DNA of 64,000 nt. It comes from an uncultured Acidobacteriota bacterium. Its GTDB lineage: Bacteria; Acidobacteriota; Thermoanaerobaculia; UBA5066. The notes beneath the pieces were generated by a model. That model searched no databases. It was not told the origin of the DNA and saw only the letters and a program-made list of their open reading frames with translations. Location of the stretch: positions 1 to 64,000 of the forward strand of contig CAIMWE010000222.1 of assembly GCA_903845115.1 (NCBI GenBank), read 5' to 3'. Position numbers and translations under genes: made by a program. Below, piece after piece: positions 1 through 9,732 of this stretch (position 1 is its first letter; each line of letters opens with the position of its first letter).

Positions 1-375
1 CACCTCGACGAGGAGGTAGCGCGCCACGAGAGGGATCGCGCCCTCCCGCCGGCTCCACCGCTCGAGCGCGGCGGCCAGGTCGCGGGCCTTGCCGGGGGCT
101 TCCCACGTCGTGGCGGCCGCGGGGCGGTCGAGCGCGGCGACGAGGGCGTCGAAGGCGGGGGCTCCCGGCGTCGCCGCAGCGAAGAGATCCACGCCCTTCG
201 GACCGGCCAGCCGGATCTCGAGGCCCAGGGGGCCCGTCGCCAGCAAGAGAGGAAGCGCGCGCGCCACGGCCTGGAGGCTCCGCCGGGCCCGCTCGTCGGC
301 GAGCGAGGCGGGAAGGCGGGCGAGAGCCGCCTCCACGGGGAGGGAGAGGTCGGCGCCCGCGCCGGGAGGAGTCAC
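1..375 (-). CDS. Unknown protein, 3'-truncated by window edge
   Basis: An open frame of 125 codons runs off the left edge of the window. It starts with GTG at 375, overlapping the TGA of the upstream YcaO gene (shared GTGA), which is the coupling style used throughout this cassette. The visible part is rich in Ala, Leu and Arg, with no membrane segment and no motif I recognise. Its position directly behind the cyclodehydratase suggests a maturation, tailoring or immunity role in the same natural-product cassette; that is inference from context. Confidence that it is coding rests on the overlap and on the uninterrupted frame, not on homology. Confidence 0.6.
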   Translation of the reverse strand, partial: MTPPGAGADLSLPVEAALARLPASLADERARRSLQAVARALPLLLATGPLGLEIRLAGPKGVDLFAAATPGAPAFDALVAALDRPAAATTWEAPGKARDLAAALERWSRREGAIPLVARYLLVEV

Positions 376-2690
376 AGGATCATCCCCCTCGGATTCAGGT
401 CGTCCTCGCCGTACCCGGGGGGGCGCCAGCCGATCGCCGGCGGGACGTCGTAGAGCCGCCCGGGGGCGAACCGGTTCCAGAAGTGACGCAGGCCGGGCGC
501 CCAGGTCCGGACGACGGGAAGCCCGATGTCGGGCCGGGTGCAATCGGCCCAGAGCAGATCCAATCCCCGGTCCGAGAGCCGCGCCACCAGGTCCTCGAGG
601 GCCTCTTGGAGGCTGGCGTACCGGGGAGAGCGGGCCGGTGCGATCAGTCCGGAGGGAGAGAGCCACGGCTCGCTCTCCGGCGTGACCTCGGCGAACCACG
701 AGCGCTCTGCCGGGCCGGGGAGCTCCAGCGGCGTGCCCGGCGCCAGGGTCGTCAGAGGGGCCTGCATCTGGGCGAGCTCGGTCAGCGCGCGAACCACGGC
801 GATCACCGGGTCGAGGTGGGCACCGAACCCGAGGAGCGGCGCCCGCGGAACCGGCTCGACCCCGACGGCCACGGCGACAGCCGCCGGGATGCCGAGATCG
901 GTCGTGACGTCGAGCACCCAGACGTCGGTGCCCAGGGCGCGCTGCGGGGAGAGGGCCGCTTCGACCCGGGGGTCGTCCCACGCGGCGAGGTCGATGGCGG
1001 GCCGGCGGCACCGCGGAAGCCACCAGAGCGCCACCGAATCGCGTTCGACCAGCTCGAGCAGTCCCTGCAGGAGCGCCTCCTCGAGGGTGTTTCCGGCCGC
1101 CGCCCCGTTGGACGAGCCCTGCGGCTGGTCGGGGCCTTGCCTGGGCCAGGCGAACCAGACCAGTGACGAGAGCATCCAGCGGAGCGCGCCGGTGCGCAGA
1201 TTGGCCACGGGACTCCAGTCGTGCTCCGCCCCGGGGTCGAACCGGGCGGGAACCCGGTGGAATCCCTTCGGGCCCGTGTCCTGCTCGAGGCCCAGCGCGG
1301 CGAGCTGCTCGGCCCTGTGAAGCTGCCGTTCGCTGAAGAGCTGGACGTCGTTGGGGTGGATGGCGCCCTCGAGGTCCGCCATCCGGCCCCGGCGGTACGG
1401 CTCGCCGCCACGAGCGCGAAGCGTGTCCCGCTCGAGCGCTTCCGCCAGCGCCCCCGTGCGCGCCGCGGTCAGCGTGAGCCCCTTGCCGCCCGAGGCCGAC
1501 CGGAGCTTCGAGCGGAGCAGGACGAGGTCGCCCGCGGCGGCGACGTTGGCGCCGGCGCTGAAGGCGCGCAAAGCCGCGGCTCCGGTCGGCGAGACGTGCG
1601 GCACCAGCCCCACGACGTCGCCGACCAGGCGCGCGTGGCGCTCCCACGTCGCGTAGGGGTCCTCCACGCGGAAGGCGCCGTCTCCCCGGACGGCAGCCTC
1701 GACCGGGTGCGGACCGGCCCCGCCGGCGCCGGCGCGGGCCTCCTCGGATCCGGGGGGAGGCCCTTCGAGGTGGGACGCCGCCACCGACTTCCCGCCCGGG
1801 TCGCAGGCGGGGCAGGCCGCCACGGGAACGAGCTCGTGGTGCTCCACGCGGCCGGACCGCGGGTCGATCACGGCGAGGTGCCGCCGGTGGACCTCACGGG
1901 GGGGCCGGACTCCCGGGGAGCCGCCGAACGGCACGGCGCCCGAGAGCGCCCGGGCGACGGCGGCCACGACGCCAGCCGCCAGCAGGATGGCGGGCTCGTG
2001 CCGGACCGGCGACGCGGGTGGCAGCTCCCGTCCGACGCGCGCCGCCGCGACGAGCTCCATCGACCGCCGCACCCGCATCCGGTGCTCGAGGCAGGCCGGG
2101 CAGGACGCGTCGGCCTGGAGGAGCGGACTGACCAGCGGCCGGTCCCCGCGCAGCTGCACGGCGAGGAGGGGAGCGGCGAGGCCCTCCACCGACCGGCGGA
2201 CCGCCAGCAGGTCGTCTATCACGACGGCGGTGAGGGCCGGCGGGGCCGAGCCGTCGTCGGGGCCGCCTTCGGGCTCGACGTCGACGTCGACGCCGGCGAG
2301 GCGCAGGGCGGCTGCCAGGCGGGCCGCGTCCTCCCCGAGATCGGGGGCAGCGCTCCCGGCGGCCGGCTCGGTCCTGTCGACGACGCGGACGGCGGGCCGG
2401 GCGGGTTCCGAGGAGGCGGCGACGACGTGGCCGGCGTCCCGCCAGCGGCGGATCGTTCGCCTGGCGTCCTCGGCCGGCATCCCGGCGGCCACGGCCCGCG
2501 CCACGACCTCGTCCATCGTGTGCCGGCCGTCGATCTGGAGGGCCAGCGGCCCGGCTCCCCGTCCGGCCAGGCGGACCGGTCCCGCCCCGCCGAACTGCCA
2601 GACCTCTTCGCCGTCCGGGGAGACGGCCACCGCCCTGTCGGGGCGCCACCTGATGGGAGCGCGTGGGTCCTGGGCGGCGCTCGAGGTCAA
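372..2690 (-). CDS. Fused leader-peptide-binding / YcaO cyclodehydratase (TOMM biosynthesis)
   Basis: A 772-residue protein. The C-terminal part (about 380-772) is a YcaO domain. Signature blocks are visible: SASGGKGLT followed by ALAEALERD near residue 413, and GNTLEEALLQGLLELVERD near 530. YcaO proteins use ATP to cyclise Cys/Ser/Thr of a precursor peptide to azolines. The N-terminal part resembles the partner protein that recognises the leader peptide, with Cys pairs SCPACLEH and ACPACD that probably bind zinc. The start is TTG at 2690, overlapping the STAS stop codon (TTGA). Frames further upstream only read through the STAS gene. The two NHLM exporters upstream fit a thiazole/oxazole-modified microcin pathway. 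The precursor gene is not in the window. Confidence 0.85.
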   Translation of the reverse strand: MTSSAAQDPRAPIRWRPDRAVAVSPDGEEVWQFGGAGPVRLAGRGAGPLALQIDGRHTMDEVVARAVAAGMPAEDARRTIRRWRDAGHVVAASSEPARPAVRVVDRTEPAAGSAAPDLGEDAARLAAALRLAGVDVDVEPEGGPDDGSAPPALTAVVIDDLLAVRRSVEGLAAPLLAVQLRGDRPLVSPLLQADASCPACLEHRMRVRRSMELVAAARVGRELPPASPVRHEPAILLAAGVVAAVARALSGAVPFGGSPGVRPPREVHRRHLAVIDPRSGRVEHHELVPVAACPACDPGGKSVAASHLEGPPPGSEEARAGAGGAGPHPVEAAVRGDGAFRVEDPYATWERHARLVGDVVGLVPHVSPTGAAALRAFSAGANVAAAGDLVLLRSKLRSASGGKGLTLTAARTGALAEALERDTLRARGGEPYRRGRMADLEGAIHPNDVQLFSERQLHRAEQLAALGLEQDTGPKGFHRVPARFDPGAEHDWSPVANLRTGALRWMLSSLVWFAWPRQGPDQPQGSSNGAAAGNTLEEALLQGLLELVERDSVALWWLPRCRRPAIDLAAWDDPRVEAALSPQRALGTDVWVLDVTTDLGIPAAVAVAVGVEPVPRAPLLGFGAHLDPVIAVVRALTELAQMQAPLTTLAPGTPLELPGPAERSWFAEVTPESEPWLSPSGLIAPARSPRYASLQEALEDLVARLSDRGLDLLWADCTRPDIGLPVVRTWAPGLRHFWNRFAPGRLYDVPPAIGWRPPGYGEDDLNPRGMIL

Positions 2691-3025
2691 CCTGCCAGCT
2701 CCTCCTCCGCCTCCTTGCGGGTGGAGAAAACCCGGAGGACCTGCTCGAGGCCGGCGATCTCGATGAGCTTCCCGATGGCCGGCTGCAGGGCGCAGAGCGC
2801 GAGGCGGCCGTCGACGGACTTGAGCCGCTTGGCGACCAGCATGAAGACCCGCAGTCCGATGCTGCTGACGTAGTCGAGCCCGGCCAGGTCGAGGACCAGA
2901 CGGTGCTCGCCAGCGTCGATCAGCGCCAGGATCCTCTCCTCGGCCGCCTTGGAGCTGGAGACGTCCAGCCTCCCCTTGAGGGCCAGGGTGAGGACGCTGC
3001 CGTTCTCTTGCTCGACGAATTCCAT
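2687..3025 (-). CDS. STAS-domain protein (anti-anti-sigma factor family)
   Basis: A 112-residue single STAS domain. The pattern DLAGLDYVSSIGLRV (residues 46-60) matches the phosphorylatable loop of SpoIIAA-type antagonists, with Ser55 (or Ser54) as the candidate phosphosite. Such proteins bind anti-sigma kinases or act in partner-switching modules. No anti-sigma kinase is visible nearby. It lies 64 nt downstream of the ABC exporter and its stop overlaps the start of the YcaO gene, so it is part of the export/biosynthesis operon. A STAS protein here is unusual and may regulate the cassette, but the sequence does not show how. Confidence 0.85.
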   Translation of the reverse strand: MEFVEQENGSVLTLALKGRLDVSSSKAAEERILALIDAGEHRLVLDLAGLDYVSSIGLRVFMLVAKRLKSVDGRLALCALQPAIGKLIEIAGLEQVLRVFSTRKEAEEELAG

Positions 3026-3089
3026 TTCCGCTCCCTCGACCGAGAGGGTACCCCATGCGGAACACGCGAGCGAGAGCGGGCCCGGTCCC

Positions 3090-6062
3090 CTACATGATCT
3101 GGCGCTTGACCAGGTCCAGGAAGACCCCCTCCTGGTCCGCCAGCTCCCGGTAGGTCCCCTGCTGGACGATGCGCCCGCCCACGAGGACGTAGATGCGATC
3201 GGCGCCGATGATCGTGCTGAGGCGGTGGGCGATCGCGACCCGCGTCGCCTGGAGCTCCATGAGGCTCTGCGCGACGACGGCCTGAGTGCGGTTGTCCAGG
3301 GCGCTGGTCGCCTCGTCGAAGAGGAGGATGCGCGGGCGGGAGACGATCGCGCGGGCGATCATCATGCGCTGGCGCTGGCCGCCGGAGAGGGTGCCGCCCC
3401 CCTGCTGCAGGACGGTGTTCATCCCCATGGGCATCTGCTTGACGTCCTGGTCCAGCCCCGCCAGGCGCGCCGCCTCCCAGGCGTCGTCCTGGGTGAGGGG
3501 GAGCAGCCCGACGATGTTCGAGAAGAGCGATCCCGACCGGACGGTGGCCCCCTGGTTGACCACCCCGATCTTGCGCCGCAGCTTCTGCACGTCCAGGGTC
3601 TGCAGGTCGCGGCCGTCGAAGTAGACGGAGCCCGTCTCGGGCACGTCCAGGCCGAGCAGCATCCGCAGGAGGGTCGACTTGCCTGACCCGGAGGGGCCGA
3701 CGACGGCGACGTACTCGCCGGGCTCGATCCGCAACGAGACGTCCGAGAGGACGGCCGGGCCGTCCGGCTGGTAGCGGAAGGTGACGTGGCTGACCTCGAT
3801 CTCGCCCGTCACCTCGCCGGGGTCGGACTTGCTGAGGTCGACCTCGGGGCTGGCCTCGAGGATGGGCCGCGCGCGCTCCCACAGCGGCACCACGTTGAGG
3901 ACCTGGATCACGGTGACGCCGGTGGCCAGCACCTGGACCAGGAACGAGCCGAACGCCGCGTTGAAGGCCACGAAATCGCCGGGGCTCATCCCGCCGGGCT
4001 GACCGGCCGCCGCGCCCGCCTTCTGGAGCGAGAGGACGGCGTAGAAGAGGACCATGGAGCCGAGCAGGGGGAAGACGGAATTGAAGGACTCCATGACGTT
4101 GCCGATCGCCCCGGTCCCGAAGGCCAGGCGCCTCTGCTCGGTGAACTGGGCCGCCCAGCGGGAGAAGGCGCGGCTCTCCGACCCCGTCACCCGGAGCTTG
4201 GCGATCCCGCCCAGCAACTGGAGCACGAGCCCGGAGATGCGCCCCTCCACGGTCGCCACCTGCCGCTGCAGGCGGACCTTGAGGTAACCGAGCCCGAGGG
4301 TGACGCCGAGCGCGACGAGGACGATCCCGGCGGCGAAGAGCGCGAGCTTGCCGGAGTAGTAGAAGAGCAGCGCGAAGCTGAACAGGGAGAACGTGCTGCT
4401 CATCAGCGACGTCAGGGTGGCCCCCGAGAGGAGGCGCCGCATCTGCTCGACGCCCTGGGCCCGCATGGCGAGGTCGCCGGAGGTGAACTGCCGGAAGAAC
4501 CCGGACGGGAGCGTGAGGAGGCGGTCCCAGATCGCGGGCTGCAGCGTCGCGGCCATTCGCGTCTCGACGCGGAGCATGGCGAGCGCCTTGACCACCTCGA
4601 AGACGGCCGTCACCCCGGTGACCGTGAGAAGGATCAGCGCGAGCTGCACGAGGCTCGAGCGCTGCGCCTGGGGGATGACCTCCTGGACGAGAAGCCCCAT
4701 GAAGAGCGGGGCGAGGATCCCCAGGAGGCCCCCGCCCGCACCCACGGCCAGGGGAAGCGCGAGCTCGCCCCTCGCCGCCTTCGCGGCGAAGGCGGCGACG
4801 TCCCGCGGGGTGAGGGGCCGGTCGGGTAGGGACCGGTAGAACGTGTGGGCCTGTGCCGAGAGCGTGGCGGCGACCGCCTGGTCGACCGGCGTTCTCTCCC
4901 CGGACGCCGGGTCCTGCACCACGTAGGCGATCGGCGAGACGGGGAGGATCGCAACGGGGGCGCCTCCCTTCTCGCGCTTTCCGAGGAAGGGTCCGCCGTC
5001 GCTCGTCCACCACGCGTCCCTCAGGGTGACGAGGCGGGCCCGAACGCGGGAGGTGCGGAGGATCTCCTCGAGCGGCTGCCGGCTCGGGTCGGTCTCGTCC
5101 GTCCGCGGCCTGGGCGGGGCCTTGATCGTGATCCCGAGGTGGCTCCCCACCAGGGCGGCCGCGGCGAGGAGCGCGTTCTCCGGGTCGAGCGGGGCCCGCG
5201 GGGCGGGGACGTCCGTGAGGACCCGGCCGATCTCCCTCAGGCTGCTCTCGTGTCCGGCGCGGTCCCGTGCCGCCTTCTCCACCATCCGGTTGTAGTCGTC
5301 GACCGCGTCCAGCCTGGAGTTGAAGAACTCGCAGCGCAGCACGCACGCGGCCAGCGCCTTCAGACCCGCGATGGCCCGGCCCGAGGTGAGCGCGGCCGCC
5401 GTGTCCACGGCGGCCAGCTCGACGTCCGCCACCGCCTGGAGCCAGGCCTCGAAGGCGAGCGGGAGGAGGAATCCCTCTCCGGCGGCCTCGGGGATCTCCT
5501 CCATGCCGAGGAAGAGCGCGCTCTCGCCCTGCTGGCGGACCCAGGCCACGCCCTTCCTGACGCGCAGGCGCTGCCCGGGCCGCAGGCGGGCCTCCTCCCC
5601 GGGCGAGACCTGCACGTCGGCGCGGGGCCTCGGGACCACGCTGCGAGCCGCCCCGGCGGACATCCCCGCCACCCACCGCTCGACGACGCCCGCGAGCGCG
5701 AGGGTCAGCGCCGGCTCCACGGCGGCCTCGGCGAGTCGGTCGAGCCGCAGCTTCCGGAGGCGGGTCCCCACGAGTCCCACCGCGAGCAGTCCCAGGCCCG
5801 GCCCCTCCCCGTCCAGGGCGAGCCCCAGCAGGAGGTCTCCCGCCTGGGCCGAGAAGAAGTGGCGGCGGGGACCGCGGGGCCGCCCCTCTTGCAGGGAGAC
5901 GGAGAAGACCTCGACCTGCCCCTGCACCACCAGCCAGGCGGCGCCGGGATCGGCGAGCAGCAGCGGCGTGTTGCCCCCGACCTCCGTCTCGTCCCCCTCG
6001 GCGGCGAAGAGCCGGGCCAGCGGGTCCACGGCCTCCTCCTCAGTTCTCGATGAGCCTGGCAT
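3090..6062 (-). CDS. NHLM-type bacteriocin export ABC transporter, permease/ATPase
   Basis: A 990-residue transporter half-molecule. An N-terminal region of several hundred residues begins with a cyclic-nucleotide-binding-like fold. The membrane domain lies at about 420-690 and the ATPase at about 745-985. Walker A (GPSGSGKST, near 790), the signature LSGGQRQRM (near 892), Walker B ILLFDEATSALD (near 917) and the H-loop AIAHRLST (near 945) are intact. The size and the extra N-terminal region fit the NHLM export family that accompanies NHLP/TOMM peptides. There is no C39 peptidase here; its partner upstream has one. The start is ATG at 6062, inside the end of the upstream gene, or GTG at 6029. 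Confidence 0.9.
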   Translation of the reverse strand: MPGSSRTEEEAVDPLARLFAAEGDETEVGGNTPLLLADPGAAWLVVQGQVEVFSVSLQEGRPRGPRRHFFSAQAGDLLLGLALDGEGPGLGLLAVGLVGTRLRKLRLDRLAEAAVEPALTLALAGVVERWVAGMSAGAARSVVPRPRADVQVSPGEEARLRPGQRLRVRKGVAWVRQQGESALFLGMEEIPEAAGEGFLLPLAFEAWLQAVADVELAAVDTAAALTSGRAIAGLKALAACVLRCEFFNSRLDAVDDYNRMVEKAARDRAGHESSLREIGRVLTDVPAPRAPLDPENALLAAAALVGSHLGITIKAPPRPRTDETDPSRQPLEEILRTSRVRARLVTLRDAWWTSDGGPFLGKREKGGAPVAILPVSPIAYVVQDPASGERTPVDQAVAATLSAQAHTFYRSLPDRPLTPRDVAAFAAKAARGELALPLAVGAGGGLLGILAPLFMGLLVQEVIPQAQRSSLVQLALILLTVTGVTAVFEVVKALAMLRVETRMAATLQPAIWDRLLTLPSGFFRQFTSGDLAMRAQGVEQMRRLLSGATLTSLMSSTFSLFSFALLFYYSGKLALFAAGIVLVALGVTLGLGYLKVRLQRQVATVEGRISGLVLQLLGGIAKLRVTGSESRAFSRWAAQFTEQRRLAFGTGAIGNVMESFNSVFPLLGSMVLFYAVLSLQKAGAAAGQPGGMSPGDFVAFNAAFGSFLVQVLATGVTVIQVLNVVPLWERARPILEASPEVDLSKSDPGEVTGEIEVSHVTFRYQPDGPAVLSDVSLRIEPGEYVAVVGPSGSGKSTLLRMLLGLDVPETGSVYFDGRDLQTLDVQKLRRKIGVVNQGATVRSGSLFSNIVGLLPLTQDDAWEAARLAGLDQDVKQMPMGMNTVLQQGGGTLSGGQRQRMMIARAIVSRPRILLFDEATSALDNRTQAVVAQSLMELQATRVAIAHRLSTIIGADRIYVLVGGRIVQQGTYRELADQEGVFLDLVKRQIM

Positions 6063-8214
6063 AGGCGCCTCCGCTGGCCATCAGCTGCTCGTGGGTTCCC
6101 CGTTCCACCACCTTGCCGCGGGAGAGGACGACGATCTCGTCGGCGTCGCGGATCGTGGAGAGCCGGTGGGCGACGATCAGGCAGCTGCACCCCCTTCGCC
6201 GCAGGTTGTCGTCGATCACCTTCTCCGTGGCCGCGTCCAGGGCCGAGGTGGCCTCGTCCAGCACGAGGATGCTCGGGTTCCAGACGAGGGCGCGGGCGAT
6301 CTCCATCCGCTGCCGCTGGCCCCCGCTGTAGTTCCGGCCCCCTTCTGCGACCTGGCTCTGGTAGCCGTCCGCGCGCTGGACCACGTCGTCGTGCAGGGCC
6401 GCGTCGCGGCAGGAGCGGACCATGTCGAGGCCCGAGACGGTCTCGTCCCACAGCGTGAGGTTCTCGCGGACGGTTCCGCCGAAGAGGACGACGTCCTGGT
6501 CCACCAGGCCGATCGAGTTGTTGAGCACGGCCCGCGGGATCTCGGTCCGCTTCCGGCCGTCGAAGAGGATCTCGCCGGACCACGGCTCGTAGAGGCCGGA
6601 GACGAGCCTGGCCACCGTCGACTTGCCGCTGCCGGAGCCGCCGACGAGCGCCACGCGCTGCCCCGGCCTGATGGTCAGGTTGAGGCCGGAGAGGAGCGGC
6701 CGGTCCATCCGACTGTAGCCGAAGGTCACGTCGCGCAGCTCGACCGTCCCCTCCAGCTTGATCGTCCCGTCCTCGGCCTGGCCCTGTCTCTCGCTGGCGA
6801 CGACCTGGGGATCGGGCTCGTACGACGCCACGTCGTCCAGGCGGGTGACGTCCCCCCGCATCTCCTGGAGCTGGCTGCCGAGATTCACGAGCTTCGTGAT
6901 CGGGTCCATGAAGCTCAGCATCAGGCTCTGGAACGCGACCAGCTGGCCCACGCTCAGGTGGCCCTCCATCACCCGGAGCCCGCCGAGGGCGATCAACGCC
7001 ACGTTGGCGAGCCCGGCGAGCAGGGGAGGCACCGCGTTGAGCCACGAGGTGAGAACGCCTAGCTTCTGCTCGGCGTTGAGCGACTTCGAGTAGTGGCCGG
7101 ACCACTCCGCGAAGAACTCGGACTCCGTCCCCGTCGCCTTCAGGGTCTCCATCATCTGCGCGCCGCCCATGGAGATTCCCATCACCTGTCCGCGCGCGCG
7201 CTGCAGCCTGTGGCTCTCGTCCACCCGCTTCCGGCTGACCCACCGGAGCGCCACGATGTTGAGGGCGGCGAAGGCCAACCCGAGCGCCGTGAGAATTCCG
7301 TCGTGGGCGAGCATCACCGCCGCGTAGAAGACGATCGTGCAGCCGCTGATGGCCGTCGTGGCGAGCTGCCCGGAGAGCAGGTCGGCCACCTTGTCGTTGA
7401 GCTGCACGCGCGTGGAGAGCTCGCCTGGAAACCGCTGGTTGAAGAACTCGATCGGTAGCCGCAGCACGTGCCAGAAGAAGCGGGCGGAGGAGACCAGGGC
7501 GAGCTTCGTCTGCAATCGCAGCAGGTAGCGCTGCTGGAGGAAGGTGAGGAAGCCGCGGAGGAGCGCCGTGAGCCCCATCCCGATGAGCAGGGGCGCCAGC
7601 CATTCGACCCTCCCGGCGAGGAGAACGTCGTCCACGAAGATCTGGCTGAAGGCGGGGATGAGCAGCCCGGGCACGACCAGGAAGAGGCCCGTCACGATGG
7701 CGAAGGTGAGCGCCGTCTTCGAGCCCTCGAGCCGGGGCGCGAGCTGCGCGAGCAGCCCGGCCTTTCGGCCCCCCGGCTTGAATTCCGGGGTCTTCGCGAA
7801 GAGGAGCGTCACCCCGGTGTAGGCCTCGTCCAGCTCCTGCAGCGAGATCTCCCGAGGGCCCACGGCGGGGTCGTTGACGTAGGCCTTCCCGTTCCGGAAC
7901 CCCTCCAGCACCAGGAAGTGGTTGAAGTTCCAGAACAGGATCGCCGGGACGGGGACGGAAGGGAGCTCCTCCAGCTCCTTCTTGAACCCGTTCGCCTCGA
8001 GCCCGAACGACCGGGCGGCCCTGACGATGTTGGCGGCCTTGCTGCCGTCGCGGGAGACCCCGCAGGCGATGCGGAGCCGCTCGAGCGGCTCGTGCAGCCC
8101 GTGGTGGCCGAGGACGATGGCCAGGGCCGCGGCGCCGCACTCCGTCGCCTCCATCTGGAGGACGGTGGGGCATTTCACCCGGTTGTTCGGAAGGGTCTTC
8201 GGGTCGAGGGCCAA
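6040..8214 (-). CDS. NHLP-family bacteriocin exporter with C39 peptidase, permease and ATPase
   Basis: A 724-residue SunT/LagD-type transporter. The N-terminal C39 cysteine peptidase has Cys26 in ATECGAAA, His99 in NFNHFLVLEG and Asp115 in VNDPAVGP, a complete catalytic set that would cleave a double-glycine-type leader during export. A six-helix membrane domain follows, then an ATPase with Walker A GGSGSGKST (near 525), signature YSGGQRQRM (near 628) and Walker B ILVLDEATSALD (near 650). It starts 4 nt after the HlyD-like gene and overlaps the second ABC gene by 23 nt. The pair probably forms a heteromeric exporter, or two sequential ones, in the inner membrane. Confidence 0.92.
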   Translation of the reverse strand: MALDPKTLPNNRVKCPTVLQMEATECGAAALAIVLGHHGLHEPLERLRIACGVSRDGSKAANIVRAARSFGLEANGFKKELEELPSVPVPAILFWNFNHFLVLEGFRNGKAYVNDPAVGPREISLQELDEAYTGVTLLFAKTPEFKPGGRKAGLLAQLAPRLEGSKTALTFAIVTGLFLVVPGLLIPAFSQIFVDDVLLAGRVEWLAPLLIGMGLTALLRGFLTFLQQRYLLRLQTKLALVSSARFFWHVLRLPIEFFNQRFPGELSTRVQLNDKVADLLSGQLATTAISGCTIVFYAAVMLAHDGILTALGLAFAALNIVALRWVSRKRVDESHRLQRARGQVMGISMGGAQMMETLKATGTESEFFAEWSGHYSKSLNAEQKLGVLTSWLNAVPPLLAGLANVALIALGGLRVMEGHLSVGQLVAFQSLMLSFMDPITKLVNLGSQLQEMRGDVTRLDDVASYEPDPQVVASERQGQAEDGTIKLEGTVELRDVTFGYSRMDRPLLSGLNLTIRPGQRVALVGGSGSGKSTVARLVSGLYEPWSGEILFDGRKRTEIPRAVLNNSIGLVDQDVVLFGGTVRENLTLWDETVSGLDMVRSCRDAALHDDVVQRADGYQSQVAEGGRNYSGGQRQRMEIARALVWNPSILVLDEATSALDAATEKVIDDNLRRRGCSCLIVAHRLSTIRDADEIVVLSRGKVVERGTHEQLMASGGAYARLIEN

Positions 8215-8218
8215 GGGG

Positions 8219-9487
8219 TCAGAGCCCCGTCAGCTCTCGCAGCAGCGGGATCACCATGCTGATCGGCCGCCGCTCGCGCACGACCACGGTGGCCGTGATC
8301 ATGGTGCCGCTCCCGAGCCGGATGGGCTTCCCCTTGCTCGACGACCACTTGTAGCCGCTGGCGGAGGCGGCGTCGGTGGAGAGGTCCGCGTAGGCCGCAA
8401 AAGGAGACCCGTCGCTGGACATCGAGCTGACGAGGGCCGCGTTGGGCAGGACCCGCAGCATCCCCTCGCGGGTGGCCGGGAACTCGGAGACGTGGCGGAC
8501 CTTGCCGATCAGAAACCCGAACTCCTCCCGCTTGGCGGTGGTGGGCGAGATCTGGGCCTCCTGGCCGACCGCCACGTTCTTCCCCGAGCTGGCCGGCACG
8601 TAGATGAGAGCCTCCAGGGCCTCCCCGGCCCCCTCGGTCGCCTGCTGCAAGCTGACGAGTGGCACGCCCGCCGCCACCATCGAGCCGGGATTGACCTTCA
8701 CCTCGATCACGCGCCCGGTGCCCGGGGCCCGGACCACGGTGGCGAGGTCGAGCTGTTTCCGGATGCCGGCGAGGGTGCGGCGCGCCTCCTCCAGCCGCAT
8801 CCGGCTCTTGTCCAGGGCGTCCCTGTTCTCGGTCTGGAGGGAGAGGACCTTGACGTCCATCTGCTGCAGGTCGGTCCGCGACGCCCGCAGGTTGTCCTGC
8901 GCACCGAAAAACGCGTCCCGCGCCTGGAGGACCGAGGAGCGGGAGACGAGGCCCATCTTCTGGAACTCCTCCGCGATCCTCAGCTGCTCCTCGAGGGACT
9001 TCTCGCGCTCCGCCAGGAATCGCAGGGAGTCCTCGAGCTTCGAGCGCTGGAGGCGCAGGCCCTCGCTCCTCAGCCGGAGGTCCCGCGCCGTCGTCTCCGC
9101 CGTCTCCGCGTCCTGGCGCTCGTACTCCGCGACCACGGCCTGCGCGTCCTGCAGCCGGGTCACGAGGTCCGGCTGCGCGATGCGAACGAGCAGGTCGCCG
9201 GGCTTCACCTCGCGCCCTTCCACCACCGCGATCTCGGCTACCTGGCCGCCCGCGGGGGCGTGAACGTCGGCCACGCCGCCCCGCCGGAGGAGGATGCCCT
9301 GCGCGGTCACCTTCTCCGGGATGGAGCCCAGGATGCTCCACGCCGTGACGACGACGAGGAGGACGCCCACGGAGCCGAGCGCGAGCCAGGCGCGGGGAGG
9401 GGTGACCTCCATGACCATGTCGAGCTGCTCGGGTGAGGAGAGGCGCTCGAGCGAGACCTTACGGAAGAGCCGGGTTGCGTCTGTCAA
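8219..9487 (-). CDS. HlyD-family periplasmic adaptor of NHLM export system
   Basis: A 422-residue membrane-fusion protein. It has a short cytoplasmic N-terminus, one membrane span at about 35-58 (the segment around LALGSVGVLLVVVTAWSILG), a lipoyl-like half motif, a long coiled coil (about 110-220) and a second lipoyl/beta-barrel region. The start is TTG at 9487, chosen because a good GGAGG lies 7-10 nt upstream; the extra 21 residues of the longer frame are Arg/Gly-rich and unlike the family. It is the first gene of the minus-strand cassette. It should bridge the two ABC exporters to an outer-membrane channel, which is not encoded in this window. Confidence 0.88.
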   Translation of the reverse strand: MTDATRLFRKVSLERLSSPEQLDMVMEVTPPRAWLALGSVGVLLVVVTAWSILGSIPEKVTAQGILLRRGGVADVHAPAGGQVAEIAVVEGREVKPGDLLVRIAQPDLVTRLQDAQAVVAEYERQDAETAETTARDLRLRSEGLRLQRSKLEDSLRFLAEREKSLEEQLRIAEEFQKMGLVSRSSVLQARDAFFGAQDNLRASRTDLQQMDVKVLSLQTENRDALDKSRMRLEEARRTLAGIRKQLDLATVVRAPGTGRVIEVKVNPGSMVAAGVPLVSLQQATEGAGEALEALIYVPASSGKNVAVGQEAQISPTTAKREEFGFLIGKVRHVSEFPATREGMLRVLPNAALVSSMSSDGSPFAAYADLSTDAASASGYKWSSSKGKPIRLGSGTMITATVVVRERRPISMVIPLLRELTGL

Positions 9488-9732
9488 TCTTGGTCCTCCC
9501 GGACGGCCCTCGCCCTGCGTGCGCCCCCTCTGTCGGCGGCGCCCATCCACGGGACGAGTTTACGGGAAAGGGGATTGACCTTCCATGGAGACGATCCCGG
9601 AGAGAGGCCTTGCGACGAGGCTGGCGGCCGCTCCGCCGCCGGAGGGTCCGGGACCGCGAACGCTCTGGAAGCCACGCCGTCGCCAAGCTGCGCGTCTCGG
9701 CGGCCAAACGGCGCGCCTTCCAGGTCCAGCCC

